Part shown: positions 12,269-23,527 of the stretch, piece after piece
Layout of the letters: each line of letters starts with the position of its first letter
How positions within the stretch are numbered: the first letter of the stretch is position 1
NCBI GenBank assembly: GCA_009599575.1
Contig: VWND01000002.1
Coordinates: forward strand, 1,116,001 to 1,180,000
DNA: 64,000 nt
Reading direction: 5' to 3'
DNA from: Blumeriella jaapii
Taxonomy: Eukaryota; Ascomycota; Leotiomycetes; Helotiales; Drepanopezizaceae
Made by a program: the position numbers and the translations under genes
Notes under the pieces: generated by a model
Database searches by the model: none
Seen by the model: the letters and a program-made list of their open reading frames with translations, nothing else
Told to the model about the DNA's origin: nothing

Positions 12269-12974
12269 CTTGCTGGCTTGTGGTGTTCAAGATGGAATGT
12301 TGGTAAACGTTCGAGAGAATTAGAACACAAACACACAGGTGAGGTGTCTGGTGCTGGAGTTGTGGTTAGGTTAAGATGAAATAAATAGATTGGTGATGGA
12401 GAACTTGCGCTTGCGCTTGCGCTGCTCTTTCGAAGTAGGAGCTTGGCAACGCTAGGGACTTTCCCCAGATCATGTGATCATAGAGAGCCGCATTTCATCC
12501 TTGCTGCAATGATTTCACAGCATCATGAATGTTGCAACTCAGGCTCATATCTGTCTATCCGCTTCCTACGTATTGAAACATTGTCTCTTATGTGGAAGAC
12601 GGATGTTGAAAGAGAGTTACTATTTCAACCTTTGGCAACATCCAAGTACGTTTGCGACAAGCGCAAAGAGAGAAGGTAGGTTGCTTGGTGCTGTCTTGGA
12701 CATTTTTTGACATGATAAATCCCTGAGCTATGTACCCCGAAGCCAGGGAAAATCCAATCCATGTCTGTTGTTGTTCCTCCCTCGGGGATCATTGAAACAG
12801 TGCAATAAAACATCTACATCTTTCTACAAGCCTATATGCGCCCGCTCCCAGTGCGAGCTCACCTACCTATCCAGTCCCTTTCTGATCATATACAAAGCTT
12901 TTTCTTGCTCCCTACTCGCCCCGGCGCTGCTTGTTCCTGGCAATGAGCAGACCTCTAACCACCAACAGACTGCC
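12269..12974. other. Spacer with TTGCGC repeat
   Basis: This is the 5' region of the SR gene (minus) and 3' region of the carrier gene (minus). A short TTGCGC tandem repeat lies at about 12404-12422, roughly 140 bases upstream of the SR start. No other gene was supported. Confidence 0.4.
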
Positions 12975-14171
12975 TTATAAGGATGTTTCTTCCGGCCTGA
13001 GAGTGAGAAGAAAGTCCCTAGTCATTTCAAAGCTGAGCCAGCTGCTCGCCATACTCGGGGCAACCTTCAGCAGGTTTGGGACAAGACCTTTGTACATGCC
13101 CTTCAACCCTTCTGCTGCAATGATCGATTTGATAGCATGGCTTATCCCGTTATATTTGAAGTCTGATCCGGGCATTGTATTGATCTGGAATCGGCGGCGG
13201 AGAACATCACTAAACATCTATTAGCAACTGCTGCGATGGGAAAGTCAAAATCACAACTCACAAGGGATATGTGCAAGTCTGGGCCACTGCTCCCGAAATG
13301 GCGCCTGCTGCAAGTTTCCGTACTGCACTTGGGTTTTTATCGCCTTCCGGAGTGAGGTGTTTGCGAACAAGTTCATATATCATGAAGTTGAGACCAACCT
13401 ACCGCAGCACTTCTTAGCACAGCACTAGAAATCCAAACAGATAGGATGACTCACATATGGGGCTACGCCAGCCACAGTCGGTATTATGCCTCTGTATAAA
13501 GCCATAATCCCTCCTTCTACCTTGTACATTTTTACCATGGTCGACCACATGCCAGGAGGCTTTACACCCGCCTTGCTGGGACTTGTTGCTGTTTGGACCG
13601 AAAGGCGTGTCCGAACAATGTCTAGAGGATACGTGAAAAATACAGAGGTAATTCCAGCTGATCCACCACAGACCAAGCGACTGATCGAACTCAAGTCAGC
13701 GCCCGGAGAAGGCTCGAACCACTATTCTTGTCAGCAAGAGCCAGTTCCGCAGCAACCACCTCAATCTCGCGAGTGCTTGCTTACCTTCTTGTAGAAATTA
13801 TAGCTGCCAAACTGCACTGCAGAATAGGGCACTATTCGAATACAATTTGTTCCATTCCCTCTCATGAATCCACGCCAACCCTCATCTCTCCACATCTTGG
13901 CCAGGCCTTTGCCAACAGAGAGCTTGTATTCGGTCCGGCCAGCACTTTGTATTTGGTACAAGATTTTCAATCGTTCCAGAGGCGACACCACAGTTCGAGA
14001 GACGGCGCCAGCTACTCCGCCGGCGCAGAAAGCCGCGAAGACGGGTTGCGCGAGCATTTCGCGCATGTGTAGTACTTTTGGGCCATACTTGGGCTTGAGG
14101 GTTTCCGTCCCAGACTGCGTGTGTATTAGCATTAATCACTAGCTGTAAGTTGCTGAACATACAACTGCCAT
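12975..14171 (-). CDS. Mitochondrial carrier, YPR011C-like (APS/PAPS transporter type)
   Basis: A mitochondrial inner-membrane solute carrier (SLC25 family) of 325 residues from five exons: 14163-14171, 13785-14114, 13455-13721, 13262-13398 and 12975-13209. All three carrier repeats show the PX[D/E]XX[K/R] signature: SPLERLK, YPLDIVR and YPFDVLR (the last spliced across an intron). GAVSRTVVSP, MRGNGTNCIRIVPYSAVQF, KPPGMW and the RRRFQ stretch are shared with yeast YPR011C, reported to carry adenosine 5'-phosphosulfate and PAPS; that substrate is transferred by similarity, not seen here. CoA/Leu5-type carriers are the main alternative. The first coding exon is only nine bases (Met-Ala-Val). 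Confidence 0.9.
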
Positions 14172-15811
14172 TTCAGTTCAGAGATTTCGAGCTGCACAAA
14201 CCACCTTCGGGAGCTCTTCGCGTGTCCCGAGCTCAGCGCATGCGAGCACACCCTGACGCGCAGTAGCCTCCGAGTAGCACTGGCTCAAGATCCGAAGACC
14301 ATCAATACTTAGCAGATTCAATGCGCAGTCGGATCCCAATTGTACGTTTGGTCGAAGCCGAGGGGGGAGGGCGAATGCGCGTCGTCGAGACTGTGGAAGC
14401 TCGTCTAATCGGCGGCAGCGAATTGAAGAATGAGAACAGCGTATGGACTAGGAGGAACCGAACGGGGGTCCATGCAGGGAATGACTGTGTAGTGATTAAG
14501 GTTGCTAAAAGTCGCAGCTGTCAACAAAGGTACAATTTAAGCAGCAGATGTCTGATCGTAGGGCAGGTCTGCGGGGATAGCTGGTTAAAGTAGGTTAATC
14601 GTCTGTGGGAGGTGACGATGGTGAACCATCGAGGTCATCGCGCCAAGCCGTATCGGAACTGAAATCTGGGGCAGACCGGGCTACTTCTTCCGGGTGCCGG
14701 GCGGAGCCCAGACGTCTCACAAGGGGTTTGCAAGCATCGGGAATCCTCTTTTGTGTGAAGACAACAGAGATAACTTGAAGCAAGTGAATCATCTATTTGT
14801 GATCAGAACCTATCAAGGGTAGTACAGTTTCGTTTTGTGTCAAGAAATTTGTACAGGGATACGGCGAGAAATACCCAGGAAAATACTTCAGCCGATATCA
14901 AGATGTACAGCACTGATACTTGCAGTACTTGCAGTACAGAACAGTCCTACTCCGTAAATACTGTAGCTCGGGTACCTATAAATAGCTTGTAGAACCCTAA
15001 GCACAAATCTACGACCACAGCAACATCATCCAGCAGTCATGTCGATGGGCAATCATCGTCTAGAATGCACTCTCGACTTCTTCCGTTAAGCTCTTGATCC
15101 CCGTCACCAGAGCTCCCTCATTACCGTGGAGAGATTTGAGGCTTACGTAAAGACCAACTTCGACGTAGATTTTACTGCACAGTACAGTACATACAGTACC
15201 TGTGCTCGAGGTGAGGTGAGGTAGGTATACATGCACCGAAGCTGGCTAAATGCATCACGACATAACGATTGAACATTAGATGAGCTTCAATGTAATCAAT
15301 ACCGTCATTGAACTATGTTCGTGGTTTCCGCCCACATCCCCCCCTTTCCATTTTCCCCCCCAATAACAAACCGATTATTGCTTGACAATTGAGGCTGAAT
15401 GTTGTTTTTTGTAGCACTTTATCAATCAGGTTGGATAATTTCTCTAATTCTCAAGTGCTCGCTTCAAGTTGATGTATATCATGAGTCTCAAAGGATTAAG
15501 TTCGGCAAGCGCGTCGTCGTTTAACATACGTTTTATAGTACAGTACAGTACAGTACTGTAAGCTAAATTCCAAAAGAAAATTTGACCGTGTTGATGAAAA
15601 TTGACCATAATTGCTCAGCTTCGGTGCACGCATATATCGGATCGGATAAACCAAACGCCCCTGCCCAGCCAGAGCTCGCTTGTGCTTAGCTTCTACATCC
15701 AAGTGGGACTAGCGGCGCGAACTTTCAGGCCCCGTATCCCACTCATCAATTTTCGAGATTCAGAATCTACTTCCCGCCAACGACACCAACGACAACTCGA
15801 CAACCGCAACA
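14172..15811. promoter_or_regulatory. Divergent spacer upstream of eL18
   Basis: This holds the 5' regions of the carrier (minus) and eL18 (plus). It contains several CAGTA-type runs (about 14925-14945, 15175-15200, 15537-15560), the last forming a near-perfect palindrome. The CT-rich and ACAACTCGAC-type sequence just before 15812 is probably the eL18 leader. No other gene was supported. Confidence 0.45.
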
Positions 15812-16701
15812 ATGGGTACGTGCCCATACGCCTCCATATGCAAGTGACGGTCCTTCGTCTCTGCGAAAGCATCTCCTTGACCGCAGGGTCGGAGTGTATC
15901 GTCGAGACCTGGACCCAGCGCAGCAGACCGTGTCGCAAGACCGAATTGCGAAGAGCATAATTGGCCATAGGCTGACGATGGGGCTGTGATCTAGGTATCG
16001 ATCTTGACGCTCACCACGTCCGCAACACTCACCGCAAGGCGCCTAAGAGTGACAATGTCTACCTCAAGCTGCTGGTGAAGCTGTACCGCTTCTTGGCCCG
16101 TAAGTTCTGGCTCGTTACCCCAAAATCTGCTAATCGGACAACCCAACTGATGTGTGTGTGTGTGCTTCTCAGGCCGAACTGAGTCCTCCTTCAACAAGGT
16201 TGTTCTCCGCCGCCTGTTTATGTCCCGCATCAACAGACCTCCCGTCTCCATCTCCCGTATCGTGGCCAACACGTCCGAGAAGTCGAACAACAAGACCATC
16301 GTGGTTATCGGCACCGTAACCGACGACAACCGTCTCTTGAAGGTACCCAAGCTCAGCGTTGCGGCCCTCCGCTTCACTGCCACCGCTCGTGCGCGCATCG
16401 TTGCTGCTGGTGGAGAGGTCTTGACTCTCGACCAACTGGCTTTGAGAGCTCCTACTGGAAGCAACACCCTCCTGCTCAGAGGTCCCAAGAACTCCAGAGA
16501 GGCTGTCAAGCATTTTGGCATGGGTGAGTCTACATGCCCCGGGCTGAGGGTTCGCTAGAATCCTCGACCAGATGGATTCGGTGACATTCTGCTAATGTTG
16601 TGAAAGGTCCTCACAAGCACAAGAAGCCAAAGGTCGAGTCGAAGGGTCGTAAGTTCGAGAAAGCCCGTGGACGCAGAGCTTCGAGAGGTTTCAAGGTCTA
16701 G
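15812..16701 (+). CDS. RPL18: 60S ribosomal protein eL18
   Basis: A component of the large cytosolic ribosomal subunit. Four exons (15812-15815, 15995-16099, 16173-16523, 16607-16701) give 184 residues, the normal eL18 length. Recognisable blocks are [18 protein letters not shown] at the start, [52 protein letters not shown] and the basic tail ending RRASRGFKV. The first coding exon is just ATGG, a common arrangement in fungal ribosomal protein genes, and the frame closes exactly. No frame break is seen. It converges on MRM2. Confidence 0.97.
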
Positions 16702-17323
16702 ATTCGGCAACTCTGGTGATCTGGGAGTTACGAATCATTGCTCCTTAGAAGTTGAGATATCCCTGGACACGATTGTGGCGATTGTTATGGTAGGCAGGCA
16801 GGCACGGCGTGGGGTGCAGGTTCTGCTTTGCTCATGGACACAAACCCAGGAACTCAATTGACTTATGAAGAACAACCCAATACATGTCTCTCCTCGCACG
16901 TGAAAGCTATGTGACATTTGCAAGTTTGGGTGGGGGAGGGGGGGTTTGTGTAGCGTGGAATGGACATGGAGAGATTTCGTGTTGCAACTCTTAGCTTCTG
17001 ATATCAAGTCTGACGATAGTGACCTACAACAGAAATTACAGCAGGCATGGTACCCAGGGCTGACAAAAGTCCGACTCTTACAGTAGTGTCCCAAAAGGGC
17101 GTTCGACATTATATGCGACATGTAACAAACCCCAAATTAGGGAAATTGAGGGGAAAACTCTCCCACCCGTCGTGTGAATTCAACATCAAGTTCACCGCAT
17201 GCAATCGAGATAGTGGAATCTTCCAATGTCCCGGAGTCTATTTAGAGTACTGGGCTCAGTTCATCCGTCTCAACGCCATGAGATTCTGATCCAGATGGCC
17301 ATTTCTGCAAAGGTAGAATTCAA
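16702..17323. other. Convergent 3' spacer
   Basis: This lies between the 3' ends of eL18 (plus) and MRM2 (minus) and should hold both polyadenylation regions. A G-rich run (GGGTGGGGGAGGGGGGG) is at about 16928-16946. Nothing coding was seen. Confidence 0.45.
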
Positions 17324-18882
17324 CTAAGGCACATCCTCTATACCTTTCCCCTCGCCCGTCACATCTCCCTTCTCTTCCCCAACAACATCACTCTTCCTCC
17401 TCAAGGCTACGAAAAAAGCTTCCTTCGATTCCTGTCTCCCGTTAACACAAACTCCTGAGCTGTACTCTGAATTCCCGGAGGGGAGGCGGTTGGGTAGGTA
17501 GGTAGGCAAGTCAAGGAGGGACGTACACTCCGTGAGCTCTCCGGCTTCTCCCTATGCACCGACTTGAAGAGCAGCCTCAGCTGCCGCTCCAACTCTTTGT
17601 CCTCGGCCCCCTGGTAGAATTTACACACGAAGTGGCCGCCGACGCGCAGGGTGTCGCGGGCGAACTGCAGGGCAGCTGCGCAGAGATCCTGTTCACAGAT
17701 GTGAGAAAAAGAACTGGTTTCTTCTCCGGATTTGGAGACCATGGAGGCGGAGGGGGGGCCTGGCTTAACTGACGTACCATGCTCCCCGCGTGGTCTTTGA
17801 AGTTGATGCCGCTCGTGTTCATCATCCTAATGTACGGGTCACTCAGACTTCTCTTCCAGAACCGCTCGTCTGCGGCCAGGGTTCGCACATATCACTCAGC
17901 ACCACGTCGACCAGCTTCCCGTCCTCGTCCTTCCTCGTCCTCCCCCCTTTTCTCTTCCGTCTCTCATCCACCACTGCCGCCTTCTCCTCTCGCACCGCTT
18001 CCTTCTCGACGACGTTGCGTTCGCGGTCAATGTCGCTCTCCTCGTCCTCGATCGAGGGGGGCGTGGTACCTTCCTGGGGAACGTGGAACGGCTGCGGCTG
18101 TGACCGTCCATGATCCGGATCCCGCAGAAAGCGCTTCACCTCGCTCTGCACGCCCGGCGACAGGAAGTTCCCTTGGATAGTGGAGACGCCTCGCGGGGGC
18201 TGAGCTGGGATGATGTCGATGCCGACGATGCGGCCAGAGGGCTTGGTGCGCTCGACTGCTACCTGTGGACGGCCTCAGCACTCAATGCCCTCACCTGACC
18301 TGATTCCCCAGAAGAGGAAGAGGGGGACGGAGAACCTGTGACCAGCTTCCCGGCGCGTATCCCTAGGTAAACATCCATCGGTTAGCGAGGTCGAGAGATA
18401 GCCAGCTACCTACAGGTTGGTAGGAGCTGTTGGTGGAAAAGAGCTTACGAGATCAACGACTGTCTGCCCCGTCTTGAATATCCTGTACTTGGAATCAATC
18501 TACGCCGGCGCAACACCATGATCAGCCTTCGTCTCGGTCCAGCTTCTCCCTTTGCACTCCACATCCTCACGTCCTCCACAAGTCTCCCAGCACTTTCCAA
18601 ATATCATCTCCTGCCTGCCAGCCAAAAACGTACTTCCAGAAGCTTGAACGCAGCTCTGCTCTTCAACCCCTGCACCTTCGCCGCCCGCGCAAACGAGTCC
18701 TTGCCCTGTCTACTCTTCCATCTCGTCGACGAAGACGAGCATCGAACGTGCGGAAGTCTTCGAGCCAGGGGGAAGGCATGGCCGAGTGATGATTCCGAGG
18801 CGCGGAGAACGGCCCACAGTTGTTGGGAGAAGTGATGAGGGTGTGTTATGGCACAGTGAGCAGGGATGATAGGGCGCGACAT
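17324..18882 (-). CDS. MRM2: Mitochondrial 21S rRNA 2'-O-methyltransferase MRM2 (frame break)
   Basis: An FtsJ/RrmJ-family methyltransferase that methylates the 2'-O of a uridine in the mitochondrial large rRNA. Exons: 18634-18882, 18449-18499, 18336-18362, 17778-18262, 17527-17688 and 17324-17431. The N-terminus is rich in Arg, Ser and His without acids, like a mitochondrial presequence. The catalytic K-D-K-E set is visible: AFKLLE, VLSDM, VCKFYQG and ESKEAFF. The SAM-binding loop is DLGYAPGSW. A charged Glu/Lys insertion sits before VLSD. In the long exon one base is missing near 17862: TSG and FWKRSLSDPY are in different frames, and the exon sum is two modulo three, so one added base restores a 360-residue protein. 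Most likely this is an assembly indel. Confidence 0.9.
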
Positions 18883-19450
18883 AAAGCGATGTTTTGCTGT
18901 TGCTGCTACTGCCGCCGTCGAGAGAGAGGCTCTTCAGTGTGGATTTTTACATCTATTTACTTTGGAGAGAGGTGCACAGACGCAAGGCTGAGAGGCGAGG
19001 CTGCCGATTGGAAGTACTGTAGCACGTCGCTCAATTGACCATTTCTCACGGATTTACTACGTGATGGGGAGTAGAAATGAGAAGGCGCAGTAGAGCAATT
19101 TCAGTAGAGGTGAAAGATGAATTTTGTGGCCAACACTCATGGACGAATTCACGCCATTACAAATGGGAAGCAGGAAACAATTTTTAGAGTGTTGACTTTG
19201 ATTAGCGAGACGTGTCGCATGTGAGGATTACACTACAAATTCCAGGTCCAAATCGTTTCCCATTCAACCGCAGTCCTGTCATCCATCCAATCCCTAAATA
19301 CCTAGGTAGGTAGTAATCCAACAAAAACAATACGCATCCACAACTCACTCCATACTGTACGCAGCGCCACAGAACTCCATCCGCGCCTCCCACTGTGTAG
19401 TTCCCCATCCAGTACCCCATACACAAGATGCTACGGATTCAAGAAACACA
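18883..19450. other. Spacer upstream of MRM2
   Basis: This is the 5' region of MRM2 and 3' region of the coiled-coil gene, both minus strand. It contains a CCTAGGTAGGTAG motif at about 19301-19313. Nothing coding was seen. Confidence 0.4.
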
Positions 19451-22006
19451 TCACCCCAAGAAGCTCGCACCAGCTCCCCTCCGATCCTTCTTCAGCGGCG
19501 AAAAAGCACCAAACCCACTCGCCGCACCCACGACGCCCTCTGGACCCGGAAGGCCGCCTTTGCCCAGTAGTCTCGGGGCACCAAGCATGATCTTGGCAGG
19601 CCGCTTCGTAGCATCTCCATCATCCTCATCGAACAAGGTCTTTCCTCCTCCCAGCTTGCGTTTCTTCTTCTTTGCACCGTCGTCAACGTCGACAGTCTTT
19701 GGCTGTACCTTGGGGGCCTTGGAAGCCTTGGAAGTCTTTGCTGCTTTTGCCGCTGGGACTGGGGCAGCGGCTTCGGGCAGCTCGTTCTCGTCGACCTCTT
19801 CTTCCGCTACCTGCGATAATGTGCCGATTTTCGTGGATGCCTTCTTGACAGCCGGCTTTCTGGGTTTGGTGTTGGTCTTTGTTTCGCCGAGAAGATTGTC
19901 TACTGGCTTTGGAGCGCCCTTCTTTTGCGCCTTGGGTTTTGGGGCAGCCAAAGGTGTGGAAGCACCGACATTCTCCCCCCCCTTCGCAGAAACTACCAGC
20001 GGTTGTTGTTCAGGAACCTCAGTCTCCGCAAGATCCTGCTCTGCTTCGACAGATTCTGGTTCTTCCTCGTGTCCGGGTGTGTCTAAGGTGAAGTTCATAG
20101 TACGGTTTAAGAAGGGAGTAATAGAAAACATCGACTTTTCGCCGACCATTGTCTGATCCGCTTTGCCTCGTTTGACCGGTCCTTTCTTTCCTCTGACAGC
20201 GACACCATCCGGTGTGCCAATTTCCACATCGGTGTTCATCTCCAATGCTCCTCGCTTGCGTGCTTTCTTTGCAGGACCATCTGACTTGTTCGCAGTTCCA
20301 GCTTTCGTGATAGCACTTTGTGCGATAGCGAGATCTGCTTGGCATTGATTCAACGTCTCCTTGGTGGTTCGGAGCTTAGTTCTGAACTGGTCCAACTTGC
20401 TTTCGAGAACTGCTTCTCGGGTTTGCAGAGCAGCAAACTCCTTCTCAGCATCCTTGCGTGTTTTCTCCCTCTCGCGCTTCTCCTGGGCCATTTCCTCTCT
20501 CAGTTCTTCGATTTGGCTTTGCAGTTCTGCCTCTAATTCTAGACGTGAGGCACCCTTGCTTCGTTTCTCGCTGGCCAATTCCTTTTGGAGCTCTTCGATT
20601 TGAGACTGTAGTACGGTATCAGCATCCTTGCTGGCTTTTGCCTTGCTCTGCTGTTCTCGGGCCAATTCCTTATGAAGCTCATCGATTTGAGATTGCAGTT
20701 CGGCGTTCGCATCCTTGCCAGCCTTGACCTTGCTGCGCTTTTCTCGAGCAATTTCCCTTTGAAGGTCCTCGACTTGATTTTGCAACTCGGACGCGGTCTG
20801 CTCGTGTGTCTCCTTCACTCGTCTCTCCCGAGCCAACTCCCTTTGCAGCTCCTCAACCTGGCTCTGAAGATCTATCTCTTTCTCTTTACGCGCCTTGTCT
20901 TTGTTCTTCTTTTCCCGGGCCAAATCCCTTTGAAGCTCATCGACCTGAACTTGCAGATCCGATTCGACATCTTTTCGCGCCTTGTCCTTGCGCTTCTTTT
21001 CCTGCTCTAACTCCTTCCGGAGTTCCTCGATTTGGCTTTGGAGTTCTGCCTCTGCTTCCTTACGCGCCTTGTCCTTGCCATTCTTTTCCCGTGCTAGTTG
21101 CTTTTGGAGATCCTCGAGTTGGCTGTGCAATTCTGACTCGACTTCTTTGCGCAACTTGTCCTTTGCCTTCTTTTCCCGGCCCAGAGCTTTCTGGGCCTCG
21201 TCCAGCTGGTTTTGCAAATCCATCTCGGCTTCCTTGTGCGCCTTATCCCTCTCCCGTCTCTCCTTGATAATGTCCTTGTTAAGAATGTCGAGTTGGTTCT
21301 GGAGCTCGGTCTCTCGGTCGCTGGCCTGGCTCTTTTGCGCGGCACGCTTCGAGGCGCGTTTTTCGGTTTCGAGTTCGACTTCTAGTGTGCTGACGTGGCG
21401 CTGAAGGGACAGCTTCTCCGCAAGTAGTGTTTGTTGAGACAAAGCTTGGGATCTCAAGTGTTCTAGCTCTGGTTTTAAGGCGGCTAGTTCGCGAGCAAGC
21501 GACAATTTCTCGGTAAGCAGCTTCGAAGAATCCGCCGTAACGCCATTCATCGAATTCAACTCGGCCTGTACGTACAGTTGTGAGCATCTGTAGCCAAACA
21601 CCTGTTCGAGGAATAACCAACACACCTTCAGATTGACCAGTTCTCTACCCCGTACCCGCAACTCGACTTCCTGCCGCCGAACGTGTTCTTGAGCCTCGCT
21701 CAACTGTCCTCGAAGCTCGTCCGCAGTTTGTTCTAGCACATCATTCCGATCGTCGCCCAAAGCCAGTTGTTCGTGCAGTTCGTCGTTCTCGTTCTCGAGC
21801 ATCAGGATTCGTAGTCTCAGCCGCCGTGCACCCTCATCCTTTATGATGATCTCGGTGTTGCGCAGGTTCTCTTGGTATGCTAGGTCCAGACGTTGCGTTT
21901 TGGATACATGCTGCACATTGTCAATACGCGCCTGCCGATCGTGGAAGAAAGCCAGCCATACACTCTCAACGCTGGAATCATCGTGGTAAGTCACCGACGA
22001 ATCCAT
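19451..22006 (-). CDS. Coiled-coil protein with ten 29-residue repeats
   Basis: Two exons (21626-22006 and 19451-21565) joined over a 60-base, stop-free intron give about 831 residues; an upstream in-frame Met at 22054 would add 16. The start MDSSVTYHDDSS leads into LAYQENLRNTEIIIKDEGARRLRLRILMLE, a segment I recall from conserved fungal coiled-coil proteins annotated without function. About 170 residues of helix precede ten near-identical repeats of the form xxELQSQIEELQKELAREK..KxKAxKDA (about 20448-21317 on DNA). A Lys/Ala/Pro-rich tail with basic clusters (KKARKRG, KKKKRKLGGGKTLF) then ends FSPLKKDRRGAGASFLG. Basic clusters suggest a nuclear protein and the helix a structural or chromosome/spindle role; both are inference. 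Confidence 0.8.
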   Translation of the reverse strand: MDSSVTYHDDSSVESVWLAFFHDRQARIDNVQHVSKTQRLDLAYQENLRNTEIIIKDEGARRLRLRILMLENENDELHEQLALGDDRNDVLEQTADELRGQLSEAQEHVRRQEVELRVRGRELVNLKVCWLFLEQVFGYRCSQLYVQAELNSMNGVTADSSKLLTEKLSLARELAALKPELEHLRSQALSQQTLLAEKLSLQRHVSTLEVELETEKRASKRAAQKSQASDRETELQNQLDILNKDIIKERRERDKAHKEAEMDLQNQLDEAQKALGREKKAKDKLRKEVESELHSQLEDLQKQLAREKNGKDKARKEAEAELQSQIEELRKELEQEKKRKDKARKDVESDLQVQVDELQRDLAREKKNKDKARKEKEIDLQSQVEELQRELARERRVKETHEQTASELQNQVEDLQREIAREKRSKVKAGKDANAELQSQIDELHKELAREQQSKAKASKDADTVLQSQIEELQKELASEKRSKGASRLELEAELQSQIEELREEMAQEKREREKTRKDAEKEFAALQTREAVLESKLDQFRTKLRTTKETLNQCQADLAIAQSAITKAGTANKSDGPAKKARKRGALEMNTDVEIGTPDGVAVRGKKGPVKRGKADQTMVGEKSMFSITPFLNRTMNFTLDTPGHEEEPESVEAEQDLAETEVPEQQPLVVSAKGGENVGASTPLAAPKPKAQKKGAPKPVDNLLGETKTNTKPRKPAVKKASTKIGTLSQVAEEEVDENELPEAAAPVPAAKAAKTSKASKAPKVQPKTVDVDDGAKKKKRKLGGGKTLFDEDDGDATKRPAKIMLGAPRLLGKGGLPGPEGVVGAASGFGAFSPLKKDRRGAGASFLG
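20448..21317 (-). repeat. 87-bp coding tandem repeats (ten copies)
   Basis: Ten consecutive 29-residue units (one of 28) inside the coiled-coil gene, beginning at ETELQNQLDIL and ending at AQEKREREKTRKDA. The core LQxQ(I/L/V)(D/E)ELxxELAREKxxK is kept in each, with hydrophobic residues at heptad positions. The DNA copies are diverged, so the array is not a recent expansion. Confidence 0.85.
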
Positions 22007-22338
22007 TTCCCCCAATCTTGTGGGTAAGAATTCCGGTGTGGAAGAATAAAGCAAGCTTTTGTGGAAACTTGCAAAGCGACACGCGTAGGGATCTCGAAGT
22101 CAACAAACAAACGGCTCCGAAAACCGCCTAGTCCCTACAGTCCTGCTTAGCCGCCGCCAAGTATTTAGCCGCAGCCAAGCATTTAGCCGCCGGCAAGCTC
22201 CCAAGTGAGGCCACCTGTTACAGCATCATACCTGACAGTACCTCCGAGCCTGATGCCAGTGCTTCCTCTCAATCTTCACACCAATTGTTCTTCAACACCA
22301 TCTTCCTGTGCTGCCGGCACGCCTTTACTACCATTACC
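22007..22338. promoter_or_regulatory. Divergent spacer: coiled-coil gene / OST3
   Basis: A short spacer of about 330 bases carrying both 5' regions. It holds three imperfect copies of TTAGCCGCNGNCAAG (22147-22199). A CT-rich stretch precedes the OST3 start. Confidence 0.4.
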
Positions 22339-23527
22339 ATGCATCTCCTCAAAGGGCTGGTTGTTGCCCTTTTGCCCTTCGCTGCCCTCGCGGCCAAAAA
22401 ACCCGCCGCAGATCGATTCCAGCAGTACCATGCGCAAGCCCTCTCGTCCTCTCCGTTGAAGTTTGACGACTCGCTGTATGCGAAGCTCACAACGGCGCCG
22501 AGGGACTACTCGGTAGCCGTTCTGCTGACGGCAATGGGTGAGCGTTATGGATGCCAGATGTGCTGGGAATTCCAGCCGGAGTGGGATTTGCTGTCTAAGA
22601 GCTGGACGAAGGGTGATAAGAAGGCGGAGTCGCGCTTGATTTATGGCACTCTTGACTTCGCCGACGGAAGGGGTACTTTCCAATCGGTCCGTAGTCTATC
22701 TCCCGCTGGCAATTGAGTGATGCTGATGACAATATAGCTCGGTCTCCAGACTGCTCCAATCATCCTGCTTTTCAAGCCTACCACTGGACCACACGCCTCT
22801 AAAGATAGCGCCCCCACCAGATTGGACTTCGCGAATGGGTATGTGTTCGTGCCGGTGTGTTTGGCATCAAGCTAATACTTTCAAGACTTCAATCCGCCGA
22901 AGAGATCCATGCCTGGATCGCCCGCCTGCTGCCAGATCGTCCACACCCAAAATTCGTTCGACCGTTCAACTGGGTCCGCATAATCGCCGTCACGACGACA
23001 ATTTTGGGGTCGCTCACCTTTATCAGTGTGGCCTGGCCATATTTATTGCCTGTCCTCCAGAATCGGAATGTCTGGGCCGCTATTAGCTTGATCGCCATCC
23101 TCCTTTTCACTAGTGGACATATGTCAACCACATCAGAAAGGTGCCTTATGTTGCTGCTAATCGTAATGGTGGTATCAGCTACTTTAGTGATCAATTCTCC
23201 CAACAATTTGGACTGGAGACACAGATTGTCGCCGCTATATGTAAGTTTACTCTGATCAAGTACCACCTATACCTGAGCTGACAGTATACAGACGGTTTTT
23301 TGTCCTTCGCTACCATCTCATTGGCTTTGAAAGTCCCCCGCATCCGAGACCCCAAGGTCCAACAGGTTGCGGTTCTCGTTTGGGGAGCTGTGATCTTTGT
23401 CATGTACAGCTTTTTGCTCAGGTATGTTGATCTCTTGACCAAAGCCAGTGGAGGTTATTTACATTTTCCCAGCGTATTCAGAATCAAGAACGGAGGCTAC
23501 CCATTCTGGCTGCCACCTTTCTCATAG
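22339..23527 (+). CDS. OST3: Oligosaccharyltransferase subunit OST3/OST6 (frame break)
   Basis: The thioredoxin-fold subunit of the ER oligosaccharyltransferase that N-glycosylates proteins; its redox site holds client cysteines. Exons: 22339-22686, 22738-22838, 22886-23240, 23292-23421 and 23473-23527. Seen: a signal peptide (MHLLKGLVVALLPFAALA), the active CQMC pair (Cys72/Cys75), APIILLF of the fold, then four predicted membrane helices (VRIIAVTTTILGSLTFISVAW, VWAAISLIAILLF, FATISLALKV, VAVLVWGAVIFVMYSFLL) and GGYPFWLPPFS at the end. One base is missing after SGHM near 23123: NHIRKVPY and GGISYFSDQFSQQFG continue in another frame. The exon total is one short of a multiple of three, so a single added base gives 329 residues. 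Confidence 0.93.

Noticed and set aside
13700..13722. tRNA-like B-box (GGTTCGAGCC on the minus strand)
   Set aside because: It falls inside a coding exon of the mitochondrial carrier, and no A-box, acceptor stem or anticodon arm fits around it.
19428..20156. Plus-strand 242-codon frame antisense to the coiled-coil gene
   Set aside because: It is the mirror of a Lys/Ala/Pro-rich coding tail, giving a low-complexity Ser/Phe/Pro sequence with no family features.
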